Positions 1 to 5,848 of a stretch of DNA of 12,282 bases are shown here, one piece after another. Source of the DNA: an uncultured Clostridia bacterium. GTDB lineage: Bacteria > Bacillota > Clostridia > Oscillospirales > Acutalibacteraceae. The position numbers and the translations under genes were made by a program. Position 1 is the first letter of the stretch. Each line of letters starts with the position of its first letter. The stretch covers positions 1 to 12,282 of the forward strand of contig CAMVYG010000049.1 of NCBI GenBank assembly GCA_947171615.1. The letters run 5' to 3'. The notes beneath the pieces were generated by a model. The model was not told where the DNA came from. It did no database searches and worked only from the letters and a program-made list of their open reading frames with translations.

Positions 1-552
1 GAACTGAATGACAAAGTAGTTTGCAATGCCAAACAGCAGGTAGATCCCGCCGCCGATCAAAGTGGTGATCCATGCCCGGCGGCACAGGGCGTAAATCAGG
101 GCAAAAAGCAACAAATAGCATAAATAATTGGCAAAAAGCCGTCTTTGGGAGAAATACAGCACCTTCGTGCCGTTGATCAGATCTACCGCATAAAAGATCG
201 CCCAGGGGGACAGCAGGGTAAGCGCCCAGCCTGAAATACGGCGCAGAAGCTCCGGCAGCCGGAATTCCAGCAGACAAAGAAGGATCCCCGTCAATGTGAT
301 GCCCCCATAGCCTATGAGAAAAACCTTATGTACCTGATATACGCCTTCCGAGGTGGTTTCCCAAATGGTGGGAGCGGAAAGCGCCAGCAAAATGCCGGAA
401 AGCAGCAGGATTCCTGCTGCCAGCCGCCAGTTTTTTCTTTCTCTGGAAAAGGCGATTCCCACAGGACACCGCCGGGATGGTTTCTCTTCCGGCAGTGTCT
501 CCGGGGATCCTGCCGATTCTTTTTCCTCCGGTTCTTTTTCCAACTGATTCAT
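1..552 (-). CDS. Partial multi-spanning membrane protein, probable LTA synthase-family sulfatase (N-terminus only)
   Basis: The reading frame opens at an ATG (552) and runs 184 codons without a stop to the window edge, so the C-terminal part is missing. An in-frame TGA lies just upstream of the ATG, which fixes this start; GAGGG sits 11 nt before it. The first 40 residues are polar and rich in Glu, Lys and Pro, probably cytoplasmic. Five hydrophobic segments follow at about residues 42-62, 78-96, 108-125, 138-157 and 162-182. Five helices followed by a phrase like ANYFVIQF is how lipoteichoic-acid-synthase-like proteins begin before their extracellular sulfatase-fold catalytic domain. That domain would lie outside the window, so the function is inferred from topology, this short phrase and the adjacent ManNAc genes. 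It starts 44 bp after wecB with no terminator between, so co-transcription is likely. It could instead be another polytopic envelope enzyme. Confidence 0.62.
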   Translation of the reverse strand, partial: MNQLEKEPEEKESAGSPETLPEEKPSRRCPVGIAFSRERKNWRLAAGILLLSGILLALSAPTIWETTSEGVYQVHKVFLIGYGGITLTGILLCLLEFRLPELLRRISGWALTLLSPWAIFYAVDLINGTKVLYFSQRRLFANYLCYLLLFALIYALCRRAWITTLIGGGIYLLFGIANYFVIQF

Positions 553-596
553 TGCTTTTCAAACCCTCGCTTTTCTGGTTTGCCGCCTTTATCATG

Positions 597-1715
597 TTAC
601 AACAACTGTTTTTTTGCCCAATCTACAATGGCGTCCGCAATACGGCGGCTTGCCATGCCGTCTCCATAGGGATTGCTGGCATGGCTCATGCGGTCATATT
701 CCTGCCGGTCGGTAAGCAGCTCCCGGATCATGGAATAAATAGTTTCTTCTTCGGTTCCCGCCAATTTCAGCGTTCCGGCCTTGATCCCCTCGGGCCGCTC
801 GGTGGTGTCCCGCAGAACGATCACGGGCTTTCCCAGGGAAGGAGCTTCCTCCTGAATGCCGCCGCTGTCCGTCAAAATCAAATAAGAGCGGGCCAGAAGA
901 TTGTGGAACTCCACAACCTCCAGAGGAGAGACCAGCCGTACCCGGTCACAGCCGCCCAGCTCTTCCTCGGCGGCCTTCTGCACCAGCGGGTTCAGGTGAA
1001 CGGGATACACCATTTTTACATCGGGAAATTCCTCGATGATCCGGCGGATCGCCCGGAACATGCGGTGCATGGGCTCTCCCAGGTTTTCCCGGCGGTGTGC
1101 GGTGAGCACCAGTAGCCGGGAACCGTTTGCCCAATCCAGCAGCTCATCGGAATAATCCTCCCGCACGGTGGTGGAGAGGGCGTCAATGGCGGTATTTCCG
1201 GTTATTACGATAGTTTCCGGATGTTTTCCCTCGCTTAAAAGGTTTTGGCGGCTCAGCTCGGTGGGAGCAAAATGGAGATCTGCCATACAGCCCACGAACT
1301 GGCGGTTCATTTCCTCCGGATAGGGGGAATATTTGTCATGGGTACGAAGCCCGGCCTCCACGTGGCCAATGGCTGTTCTGGCGTAATAGGCCGCCAGCGC
1401 CCCGGCAAAGGTGGTGGTGGTATCGCCGTGCACCAGCACCATATCGGGTTTTTCTTCCCCGATGACCTTTTCCAGCCCCTGAAGCACCCGGGCGGTGATA
1501 TCGGAAAGGGTTTGTCCCTGCTTCATGATATCCAGATCGTATTCCGGGTGAATGGAAAAGGCGGAAAGCACCTGATCCAGCATTTGCCTGTGCTGGGCGG
1601 TGACGCATACAACGCTTTCAAATTCCTCCCGGTTTTTCAGCTCCTTGACCAGCGGCGCCATTTTTATGGTTTCCGGCCGGGTGCCGAATACGGACATGAC
1701 CTTGATTTTTCTCAT
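597..1715 (-). CDS. wecB: UDP-N-acetylglucosamine 2-epimerase, non-hydrolysing
   Basis: This 372-residue cytoplasmic enzyme interconverts UDP-GlcNAc and UDP-ManNAc, the donor for teichoic-acid linkage units and other ManNAc glycans. The length is normal for the family. Visible motifs are FGTRPETIKMAPL (10-22), HGDTTTTFAGALA (96-108), GHVEAGLRT (117-125), YPEEMNRQ (132-139), TAHRRENLGEP (205-215) and LTDSGGIQEEAPSLGKPV (281-298). D98, E120, E134, R138 and H207 fall where the catalytic and substrate residues of the bacterial enzyme are expected, so it looks intact. The ATG at 1715 is preceded by GGAAAGG at 10 nt. It lies 129 bp downstream of the TagA-like gene, whose terminator intervenes, so it may depend on read-through or its own promoter. 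I found no convincing promoter in that gap. The ManNAc transferase next door fits a shared pathway. Confidence 0.96.
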   Translation of the reverse strand: MRKIKVMSVFGTRPETIKMAPLVKELKNREEFESVVCVTAQHRQMLDQVLSAFSIHPEYDLDIMKQGQTLSDITARVLQGLEKVIGEEKPDMVLVHGDTTTTFAGALAAYYARTAIGHVEAGLRTHDKYSPYPEEMNRQFVGCMADLHFAPTELSRQNLLSEGKHPETIVITGNTAIDALSTTVREDYSDELLDWANGSRLLVLTAHRRENLGEPMHRMFRAIRRIIEEFPDVKMVYPVHLNPLVQKAAEEELGGCDRVRLVSPLEVVEFHNLLARSYLILTDSGGIQEEAPSLGKPVIVLRDTTERPEGIKAGTLKLAGTEEETIYSMIRELLTDRQEYDRMSHASNPYGDGMASRRIADAIVDWAKKQLL

Positions 1716-1821
1716 GGGATCAAAACCTTTCCAAAGGATATTTCAAAAGTTTCAAATTCTTGTCTACAAAGAGCTTACGGTTCTCTTACAATTTCATTCC
1801 TGTGCAAAGATCCACTCCTGC

Positions 1822-1846
1822 AAAAAAGCCTTCTAAGAAGGCTTTT
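1822..1846 (-). terminator. Rho-independent terminator after the TagA-like gene
   Basis: On the minus strand GCCTTC, a TTA loop and GAAGGC form a hairpin. Flanking A and T runs extend the stem, and the last arm is followed by six T. The hairpin begins inside the TAA stop codon of the upstream gene. Confidence 0.85.
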
Positions 1847-2576
1847 ACTTTCCGGCGGCTTTTCGCACCTCGCCCAGAAATTTAATGTTGTTCTGGTAAA
1901 ACCGTTTCAGCCGGGAGGGTTCCCGCAAAATGCGGTACAGCCACTCCGTGTTGGTTTTTACAAACAGGGCGGGAGCTCGCTGCTTTTTTCCGCTGAGCAC
2001 ATCAAAGGAGCCGCCCACCCCTATGAATACGCCTTTTTGAAACCGGTTCAAATGGCGGGAGATCAAAAGCTCCTGGGCGGGAGCGCCCAGGGCCACCAGC
2101 ACCAGATCCGGCTGAATTTCGGCGATCTCCTGAAAAATCTGGTCTTTGTCTCCGTCATAGCCGTTACGGTAATTTACGGTGATGGCCGGGTAGTTCTTTT
2201 TCAGCTTCTCCGCCAGGGCGGAAACAACCTCTTTTTTGGCGCCCAGCAAAAAAACGGACTTTCCGGCTTCTCCGGCCTGTTTTAAGAGCTTCTCCGCCAG
2301 ATCCACGCCGGTGATCCGCTCCTTTGCGGGCAGGCCGCACATGCGCATGGCCTTTACCACGCTGATGCCGTCCGGTGTAATGGCGGTTTCTTCTGAAAGC
2401 AGCAGTTCCCGAATTTCTTCTCTTTTTTCCGCATGCATGATGATCTCCGGGTTTGCTGTGACAATAAACAGCCGTTCTCCGGAAACCATGGCCTGCCCAG
2501 CTTTTTGGGCAAATTCCTCCGCCGTGCCGGGAAATACCCGTTTCAAATAGTCCAGGATCGCCATATTTAAGACCAT
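1845..2576 (-). CDS. WecG/TagA/CpsF-family glycosyltransferase (ManNAc transferase)
   Basis: Enzymes of this family transfer ManNAc from UDP-ManNAc to undecaprenyl-diphosphate-linked GlcNAc on the cytoplasmic membrane face, making the disaccharide linkage unit of wall teichoic acid or related polymers. With the chosen ATG (2576) the protein has 243 residues, a usual length. Motifs are FIVTANPEIIMHA (37-49), TPDGISVVKAMR (67-78), ITGVDLAEKL (88-97), VFLLGAKKE (108-116), LVALGAPAQE (160-169), GVGGSFDVLSGKKQRAP (186-202) and EWLYRILREPSRLKRF (211-226). T40 and D69 match the Thr/Asp pair implicated in TagA catalysis. GGAAAAGCT precedes this ATG. An in-frame ATG at 2609 would add 11 residues, but its AGAAAGG abuts the start codon with no spacing. 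Another ATG at 2564 lacks a site. The adjacent epimerase supplies the donor. The acceptor is inferred from the family. Confidence 0.9.
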   Translation of the reverse strand: MVLNMAILDYLKRVFPGTAEEFAQKAGQAMVSGERLFIVTANPEIIMHAEKREEIRELLLSEETAITPDGISVVKAMRMCGLPAKERITGVDLAEKLLKQAGEAGKSVFLLGAKKEVVSALAEKLKKNYPAITVNYRNGYDGDKDQIFQEIAEIQPDLVLVALGAPAQELLISRHLNRFQKGVFIGVGGSFDVLSGKKQRAPALFVKTNTEWLYRILREPSRLKRFYQNNIKFLGEVRKAAGK

Positions 2577-2651
2577 AGCTTTTCCAGGCGGCCCCCCTGG
2601 AAAGCACATCCTTTCTTCGTTTGAAAATTTATAGATTAAAGGTCAACCAAA

Positions 2652-2726
2652 TGTAGGGACCGGCCTCCGAACAGAGACCGTCCTCTGGACGGTCGGCCAG
2701 TTTTGCAGGGGATTTGCGGCCCTACA
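2652..2726. repeat. 75-bp palindromic intergenic element with TGTAGGG/CCCTACA ends
   Basis: The ends are perfect inverted 7-mers, TGTAGGG at 2652-2658 and CCCTACA at 2720-2726. Inside, GACCGTCC (2676-2683) and GGACGGTC (2687-2694) form an 8-bp hairpin with a TCT loop. This is the layout of a small non-coding mobile-type or REP-type repeat. Only one copy lies in the window, so its repeat status is inferred from its form. Confidence 0.6.
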
Positions 2727-2776
2727 GAATAGCGTCTTCAGGGAATGATAACTTATGATTTATTAATCACTACTCA

Positions 2777-2915
2777 CTGTCATTACCGGGCAAAAGATCC
2801 TTCGGATCTTCTAGAGGAATCTCAAATAGAAGCGACTGACGGGTAAAAGGGCTTTGTACCCGCTTGCTGAGATGTAGTCGAGATTCTTCGGCGCTTTCAC
2901 GCCTCAGAATGACAG
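2777..2915. repeat. MITE-like element, copy 1 (139 bp)
   Basis: The element is bounded by CTGTCATT (2777-2784) and AATGACAG (2908-2915), perfect inverted 8-mers. The right arm (2878-2915) matches 4804-4841 in 37 of 38 positions. The left module (2777-2823) matches the reverse complement of 4641-4687 in about 40 of 47 positions. A central hairpin has arms CGGGTA (2840-2845) and TACCCG (2857-2862), and its sequence recurs inverted in copy 2. There is no coding capacity, so any movement would need a transposase supplied from elsewhere. Confidence 0.75.
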
Positions 2916-2946
2916 GAAACAATGATTGATAAATTATATTAAAGCT

Positions 2947-4443
2947 TTAGTCCCTTTCTTTTTCGGATTTGGCTGTTGCTTCCTCTGATTCAGCCTGTTC
3001 CGTTACAGCATTCTCAGTTTCTCCGCTTGCCGGGACAGTTTTTTCCTGTGCTTTTGCGGAGCGCCGGTTCCGCTCTCTGTCTTCGTCAAAATCGTACAGC
3101 TCTTCCGCACCGAAGGCCTCAGTGCTTTCCGATGCTTTAAAGAATACGGTGATGGTTTGGAAAATCAGCTTCAGATCCTGCCAGATGCTGTAGTTTTCAA
3201 TATACATCAGATCCATGACAAGCTTGTCCTTGGGAGAGGTATTGTACTTGCCGGAGATCTGGGCCAGCCCGGTAAGCCCGGCCTTCATGCGCAGCCGGTA
3301 GGAAAATTCGGGCAGCTCTCCCGTGTATTTTTCCACGTTTTCCAGCATTTCCGGGCGGGGGCCGACCACGGTCATATCCCCTTTCAGGATGTTGAGCATC
3401 TGGGGCAGCTCATCGATCCGGTATTTCCGAAGGAGCTTTCCCACCTTTGTGATACGGTCATCATCTGCCGTAACAGACTTGTGAATAGAATTTTCCTCTT
3501 TCATGGTGCGGAACTTATACACCTCAAAGATCCTGCCGTATTTTGTAAGCCGCTTCTGCTTATAAAATACCTTGCCACCGTCTTCCAGCTTGATGGCCAG
3601 CGCGCAGCCCAGCATGATGGGGCTGGTGAGAACCAGAGCCAGGAGGGAAATGGTGATATCCATCAGGCGCTTGACGATGCGCTGCTCCATGGTCAGATCC
3701 TTGGCAACGTGCATTACCAGGGATTTATCGTCCAGGGTCATATACTTCGCGCCCTGGGAGACCACATCGGACATTTCAAAATTGTAGTAGATATTCTTCT
3801 GCTTCTGATAGCAGTATTCCGTAAGCACAATACGCTCCCGCACCGGTACGTCATAGAGGAATACCGTGTCGTTTCTTGCGATCACATCCAGCACGTCCGG
3901 GGCGTCGAAACGAATGATCTCGTCTACCTCGTACTGCTTTTTGAATTTGTTGATCTTGGGGATAATATTTCCCAGACTCTGCCGGGAGGAGGAAATAACG
4001 CAGCATTTTTCCGGCGGTTCCAGAGAGAAATATACAAAATTGCCGAAATAGGCGAAAAAGATGATGACCAACACCTGCAGCACAATGACCAGAAGCAGCA
4101 AATGCGGCGTTTCATAGACAAAGTGGGGATTGTTCTTTTCACTGGTGTTCATGATGGAGAGCTGCAAATGCGTGACCAGGTCCGTAATGATGGTGGCCAG
4201 GGACATGGAATACACAATGGGCTTGCTCTTTTGGGTGCCAATGGCATAGCCGCCGTAAACGGACATCAGCGCAATGCCCAGAACCGCAAAGGTAAGCATG
4301 GTAACGCCGGTAGTACGGTTGAGGTTAAAGAGCCAGGGATTATTGATCCCGAAAATGCCGAAGAAAATACCAAACAGAGAAACAAATAAAGCCAGCTTTA
4401 GAATAAATACAATGGTTCGCTTCAGCTTTTTGATAGTACGCAA
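2947..4443 (-). CDS. Polyprenyl glycosylphosphotransferase (exopolysaccharide-type sugar transferase)
   Basis: This enzyme transfers a sugar-1-phosphate from a UDP-sugar to undecaprenyl phosphate at the membrane, the first step in building an exported glycan. It has 498 residues. The N-terminal half is hydrophobic, with segments near 12-33, 47-66, 76-93 and 115-138, then a soluble CoA-binding-like region (about 145-245). The C-terminal bacterial sugar transferase domain (about 254-440) shows KRLMDI (258-263), GGKVFYKQKR (289-298), VYKFRTM (308-314), the catalytic Asp-Glu of IDELPQML (343-350), GDMTVVGPRPE (355-365) and MKAGLTGLAQISG (386-398). A charged, Glu-rich tail of about 58 residues ends the protein. 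The start codon is TTG (4443), supported by GAGGTGG six bases upstream. The gene stands alone between two repeat-rich gaps with its own promoter. The sugar specificity cannot be read from sequence. Confidence 0.93.
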   Translation of the reverse strand: MRTIKKLKRTIVFILKLALFVSLFGIFFGIFGINNPWLFNLNRTTGVTMLTFAVLGIALMSVYGGYAIGTQKSKPIVYSMSLATIITDLVTHLQLSIMNTSEKNNPHFVYETPHLLLLVIVLQVLVIIFFAYFGNFVYFSLEPPEKCCVISSSRQSLGNIIPKINKFKKQYEVDEIIRFDAPDVLDVIARNDTVFLYDVPVRERIVLTEYCYQKQKNIYYNFEMSDVVSQGAKYMTLDDKSLVMHVAKDLTMEQRIVKRLMDITISLLALVLTSPIMLGCALAIKLEDGGKVFYKQKRLTKYGRIFEVYKFRTMKEENSIHKSVTADDDRITKVGKLLRKYRIDELPQMLNILKGDMTVVGPRPEMLENVEKYTGELPEFSYRLRMKAGLTGLAQISGKYNTSPKDKLVMDLMYIENYSIWQDLKLIFQTITVFFKASESTEAFGAEELYDFDEDRERNRRSAKAQEKTVPASGETENAVTEQAESEEATAKSEKERD

Positions 4444-4505
4444 AACGATCCACCTCGTTTCAAAATAGAGAAATGCCGCTGTACAGAGACATATTCTTTG
4501 CGGCT

Positions 4506-4534
4506 ATCATAGCATAAGCTGGAAAAAAAGTAAA
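4506..4534 (-). promoter_or_regulatory. Predicted sigma-A promoter of the sugar transferase gene
   Basis: On the minus strand TTTACT (4529-4534) is followed after 17 bp by TATGAT (4506-4511). TGC directly before the -10 box makes an extended -10 element. Transcription would start near 4499, leaving a leader of roughly 55 nt before the TTG start. Confidence 0.65.
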
Positions 4535-4556
4535 GCGAGGGAAAGAACGTCCCCGC

Positions 4557-4591
4557 TGGATGTTGGATTCTGGATACTGGATGCTGGATTA
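4557..4591. repeat. Tandem heptamer array, five units of TGGATNN
   Basis: Five consecutive 7-base units all begin TGGAT: TGGATGT, TGGATTC, TGGATAC, TGGATGC and TGGATTA. The last two bases vary. It lies just upstream of the sugar transferase promoter. Confidence 0.85.
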
Positions 4592-4640
4592 GGGCAGGTC
4601 CATCAAAAATGCCTTTGAGCTTCTCTAACAACTACTAGCC

Positions 4641-4687
4641 GAGATTCTTCGAGAAGATTCGAAGGATCTTTTGCTCAGTGCTGACAG
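4641..4687. repeat. Partial repeat module related to the left end of MITE-like copy 1
   Basis: In inverted orientation it matches 2777-2823 in about 40 of 47 positions, including the shared core GAAGGATCTTTTGC. It ends in TGACAG, the same boundary sequence as the full elements. It seems to be a solo or truncated copy next to the full element at 4716. Confidence 0.7.
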
Positions 4688-4715
4688 TGGAATATTGTGT
4701 TCACTTTTTCAGGGC

Positions 4716-4841
4716 GTCATTTTGAGGAACGCAGTGACGAAGAATCTCGATTATTGCTTAACCAGCGGGTATAAAGCCCTTTTTATGCGCGGATTTCTTC
4801 TAATCGAGATTCTTCGGCGTTTTCACGCCTCAGAATGACAG
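4716..4841. repeat. MITE-like element, copy 2 (126 bp)
   Basis: The left arm (4716-4750) begins GTCATTTTGAGG and ends GAAGAATCTCGA. The right arm (4804-4841) is its imperfect inverted complement, beginning TCGAGATTCTTC and ending in CAGAATGACAG. The two arms could pair over about 35 bp. The centre contains CGGGTATAAAGCCC, matching the reverse complement of the central hairpin of copy 1. It has no coding capacity. Confidence 0.78.
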
Positions 4842-4881
4842 CGAATGAAAGTGAAAAGTATAATTTAACACCATGCCCTTT

Positions 4882-4916
4882 CTAACGACTAACAACTAAC
4901 AGCTAACAACTAAAAA
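4882..4916. repeat. Tandem heptamer array, five units of CTAANNN
   Basis: Five consecutive 7-base units read CTAACGA, CTAACAA, CTAACAG, CTAACAA and CTAAAAA. The unit length and number equal those of the TGGAT array at the other end of the same gap, but the sequence differs. Its last bases form the T-run of the M15 gene terminator on the minus strand. A shorter pair, CTAACAA CTACTAG, lies at 4625-4638. Confidence 0.82.
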
Positions 4917-4938
4917 GGAAGCGCCTTTTCAGGCGCTT
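4912..4938 (-). terminator. Rho-independent terminator after the M15 peptidase gene
   Basis: On the minus strand AAGCGCC (4938-4932), a six-base loop and GGCGCTT (4925-4919) form a GC-rich hairpin followed by CCTTTTT. The loop contains the TGA stop codon of the gene. Confidence 0.85.
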
Positions 4939-5756
4939 TTCGGATGGCTTTTGAGATAGTCCCGGTATTCTTCCAGGCAGAGATCCAGGCGTTCCATTTC
5001 CTGGGCATATTCCTTTCCCACATAGCGGTAGTGCCAGCTTTCATTATCGATCCCGGTGGACTTTACCTTGCTTTTTTTGTACCGCTGCACAAAGCCGTAT
5101 TCTGCGGCGTGTTCTTCCAGCCAACGGTAAGCTTCTGTTTCCTCGAAATCGTCGCTGACGTCGTTGAAATCCACCGCCAGTCCGGTATGGTGCTCGCTGT
5201 AGCCGGGACGGTTGATGGTGCGCAAAGCGTCCTCCAAAGCCTCTTCCTCCGTCATGCCCTCCTGGGAGATGCGGTTTTGAACGGCACGGTCCAGAATTTC
5301 CTGCTGCAGGTCTACACTGCGGTAACTGGAAGCGATCCAAAGGGTAACTTCGCTTTCGCTGGCGGCTGCCAGAAGCGCTGTGAGATCTTCATAGGCCTGC
5401 TGGTCCACCTGCTCTTCTCCCGCAATGGTCTTTGGTGTGACCTGCCAATTTTCCGGCAGGGGATTTTCGCTGTTGACCAGCACCAGAAGGGGGTCCGACA
5501 GTCGGGGGTCCTCCGGTTCCGGCAAAGGCGTGGGATCGGGCGCGACAGATACGGAAGAAGCAATAGAAATATTCAACTGCCCGGAGGAGCTGTTTTGATC
5601 CTCTGAAGAAGAGACAAAGCCTGAAAGCGCGGAGGCAAACAGAGAAACCGCAATGATGACCAGCACACCGATCCCCAGGAGCTTTATGATCCGCAGATTC
5701 CGCCTTCGGATCTGCTCTCTTTGAAGCCGGGAGCGTTCCCGTTCCGCTTTGTTCAT
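4929..5756 (-). CDS. M15-family D-alanyl-D-alanine carboxypeptidase (VanY-like)
   Basis: This zinc peptidase is predicted to remove the terminal D-Ala from peptidoglycan stem peptides outside the membrane. It has 275 residues: a basic N-terminus, one membrane helix (about 24-46) acting as a signal anchor, a Ser/Pro/Glu-rich linker (48-85) and the VanY-type domain (about 88-268). Motifs are SSYRS (143-147), SEHHTGLAVDF (187-197) and ESWHYRYVG (239-247). H189, D196 and H242 fit the zinc ligands and E239 the catalytic base, so it looks active. AAGGAG sits nine bases before the ATG. It lies 92 bp downstream of an M23 peptidase gene, and the pair is probably involved in wall remodelling. A link to vancomycin resistance is not supported, because no van ligase or sensor genes are nearby. 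Confidence 0.94.
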   Translation of the reverse strand: MNKAERERSRLQREQIRRRNLRIIKLLGIGVLVIIAVSLFASALSGFVSSSEDQNSSSGQLNISIASSVSVAPDPTPLPEPEDPRLSDPLLVLVNSENPLPENWQVTPKTIAGEEQVDQQAYEDLTALLAAASESEVTLWIASSYRSVDLQQEILDRAVQNRISQEGMTEEEALEDALRTINRPGYSEHHTGLAVDFNDVSDDFEETEAYRWLEEHAAEYGFVQRYKKSKVKSTGIDNESWHYRYVGKEYAQEMERLDLCLEEYRDYLKSHPKSA

Positions 5757-5809
5757 GAAATATTTCTCCTTTTTTGTTCCGTGCTTTTAAACGTCTTTAA
5801 CAAGAGAGC

Positions 5810-5834
5810 GCTGTCACAGAAAAAATGTAACAGC
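5810..5834. other. Hairpin in the gap between the two peptidase genes
   Basis: On the minus strand GCTGTTACA and TGTGACAGC pair over nine positions with one G-T pair, enclosing a T-rich seven-base loop. The T-run is in the loop rather than after the stem, so this is not a standard terminator. It could slow polymerase, stabilise mRNA or bind a regulator. Confidence 0.5.
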
Positions 5835-5848
5835 TTTCCCAAAATTTT

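Larger units (their letters stand above)
2577..2946. other. Gene-free intergenic region with two repeat elements
   Basis: These 370 bases separate the sugar transferase gene from the TagA-like gene and contain no credible coding frame. They hold a 75-bp palindromic element (2652-2726), an AT-rich spacer (about 2727-2776) and a 139-bp MITE-like element (2777-2915). I saw no clear intrinsic terminator after the sugar transferase and no convincing promoter for the TagA-like gene, though an AT-rich stretch with TATAAA lies about 50 bases upstream of its start. Confidence 0.7.
4444..4928. other. Gene-free intergenic region, repeat-rich
   Basis: This 485-base gap holds, in order, the leader and promoter of the sugar transferase gene, a heptamer array (4557-4591), two CTA-type heptamers (4625-4638), a partial repeat module (4641-4687), a MITE-like element (4716-4841), an AT-rich spacer, a second heptamer array (4882-4916) and the terminator of the M15 peptidase gene. 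No reading frame here resembles a gene. Confidence 0.75.

Noticed and set aside
1245..2285. A 346-codon plus-strand open frame across wecB and the TagA-like gene
   Set aside because: It is antisense to two motif-complete genes and even spans the terminator between them. The composition is that of a shadow frame.
3157..4389. A 410-codon plus-strand open frame opposite the sugar transferase gene
   Set aside because: It lies wholly antisense to a gene with clear family motifs, its translation is His/Gln-rich with no recognisable domain, and it is explained by the codon bias of the opposite strand.
2652..4916. CRISPR array
   Set aside because: The repeats in the two gaps are inverted or tandem without spacers of uniform length, and no cas gene is present.
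4929..5756. Vancomycin-resistance determinant
   Set aside because: The protein is VanY-like in fold, but no D-Ala-D-Lac or D-Ala-D-Ser ligase, dehydrogenase or two-component system is nearby. Housekeeping M15 enzymes are common in clostridia.
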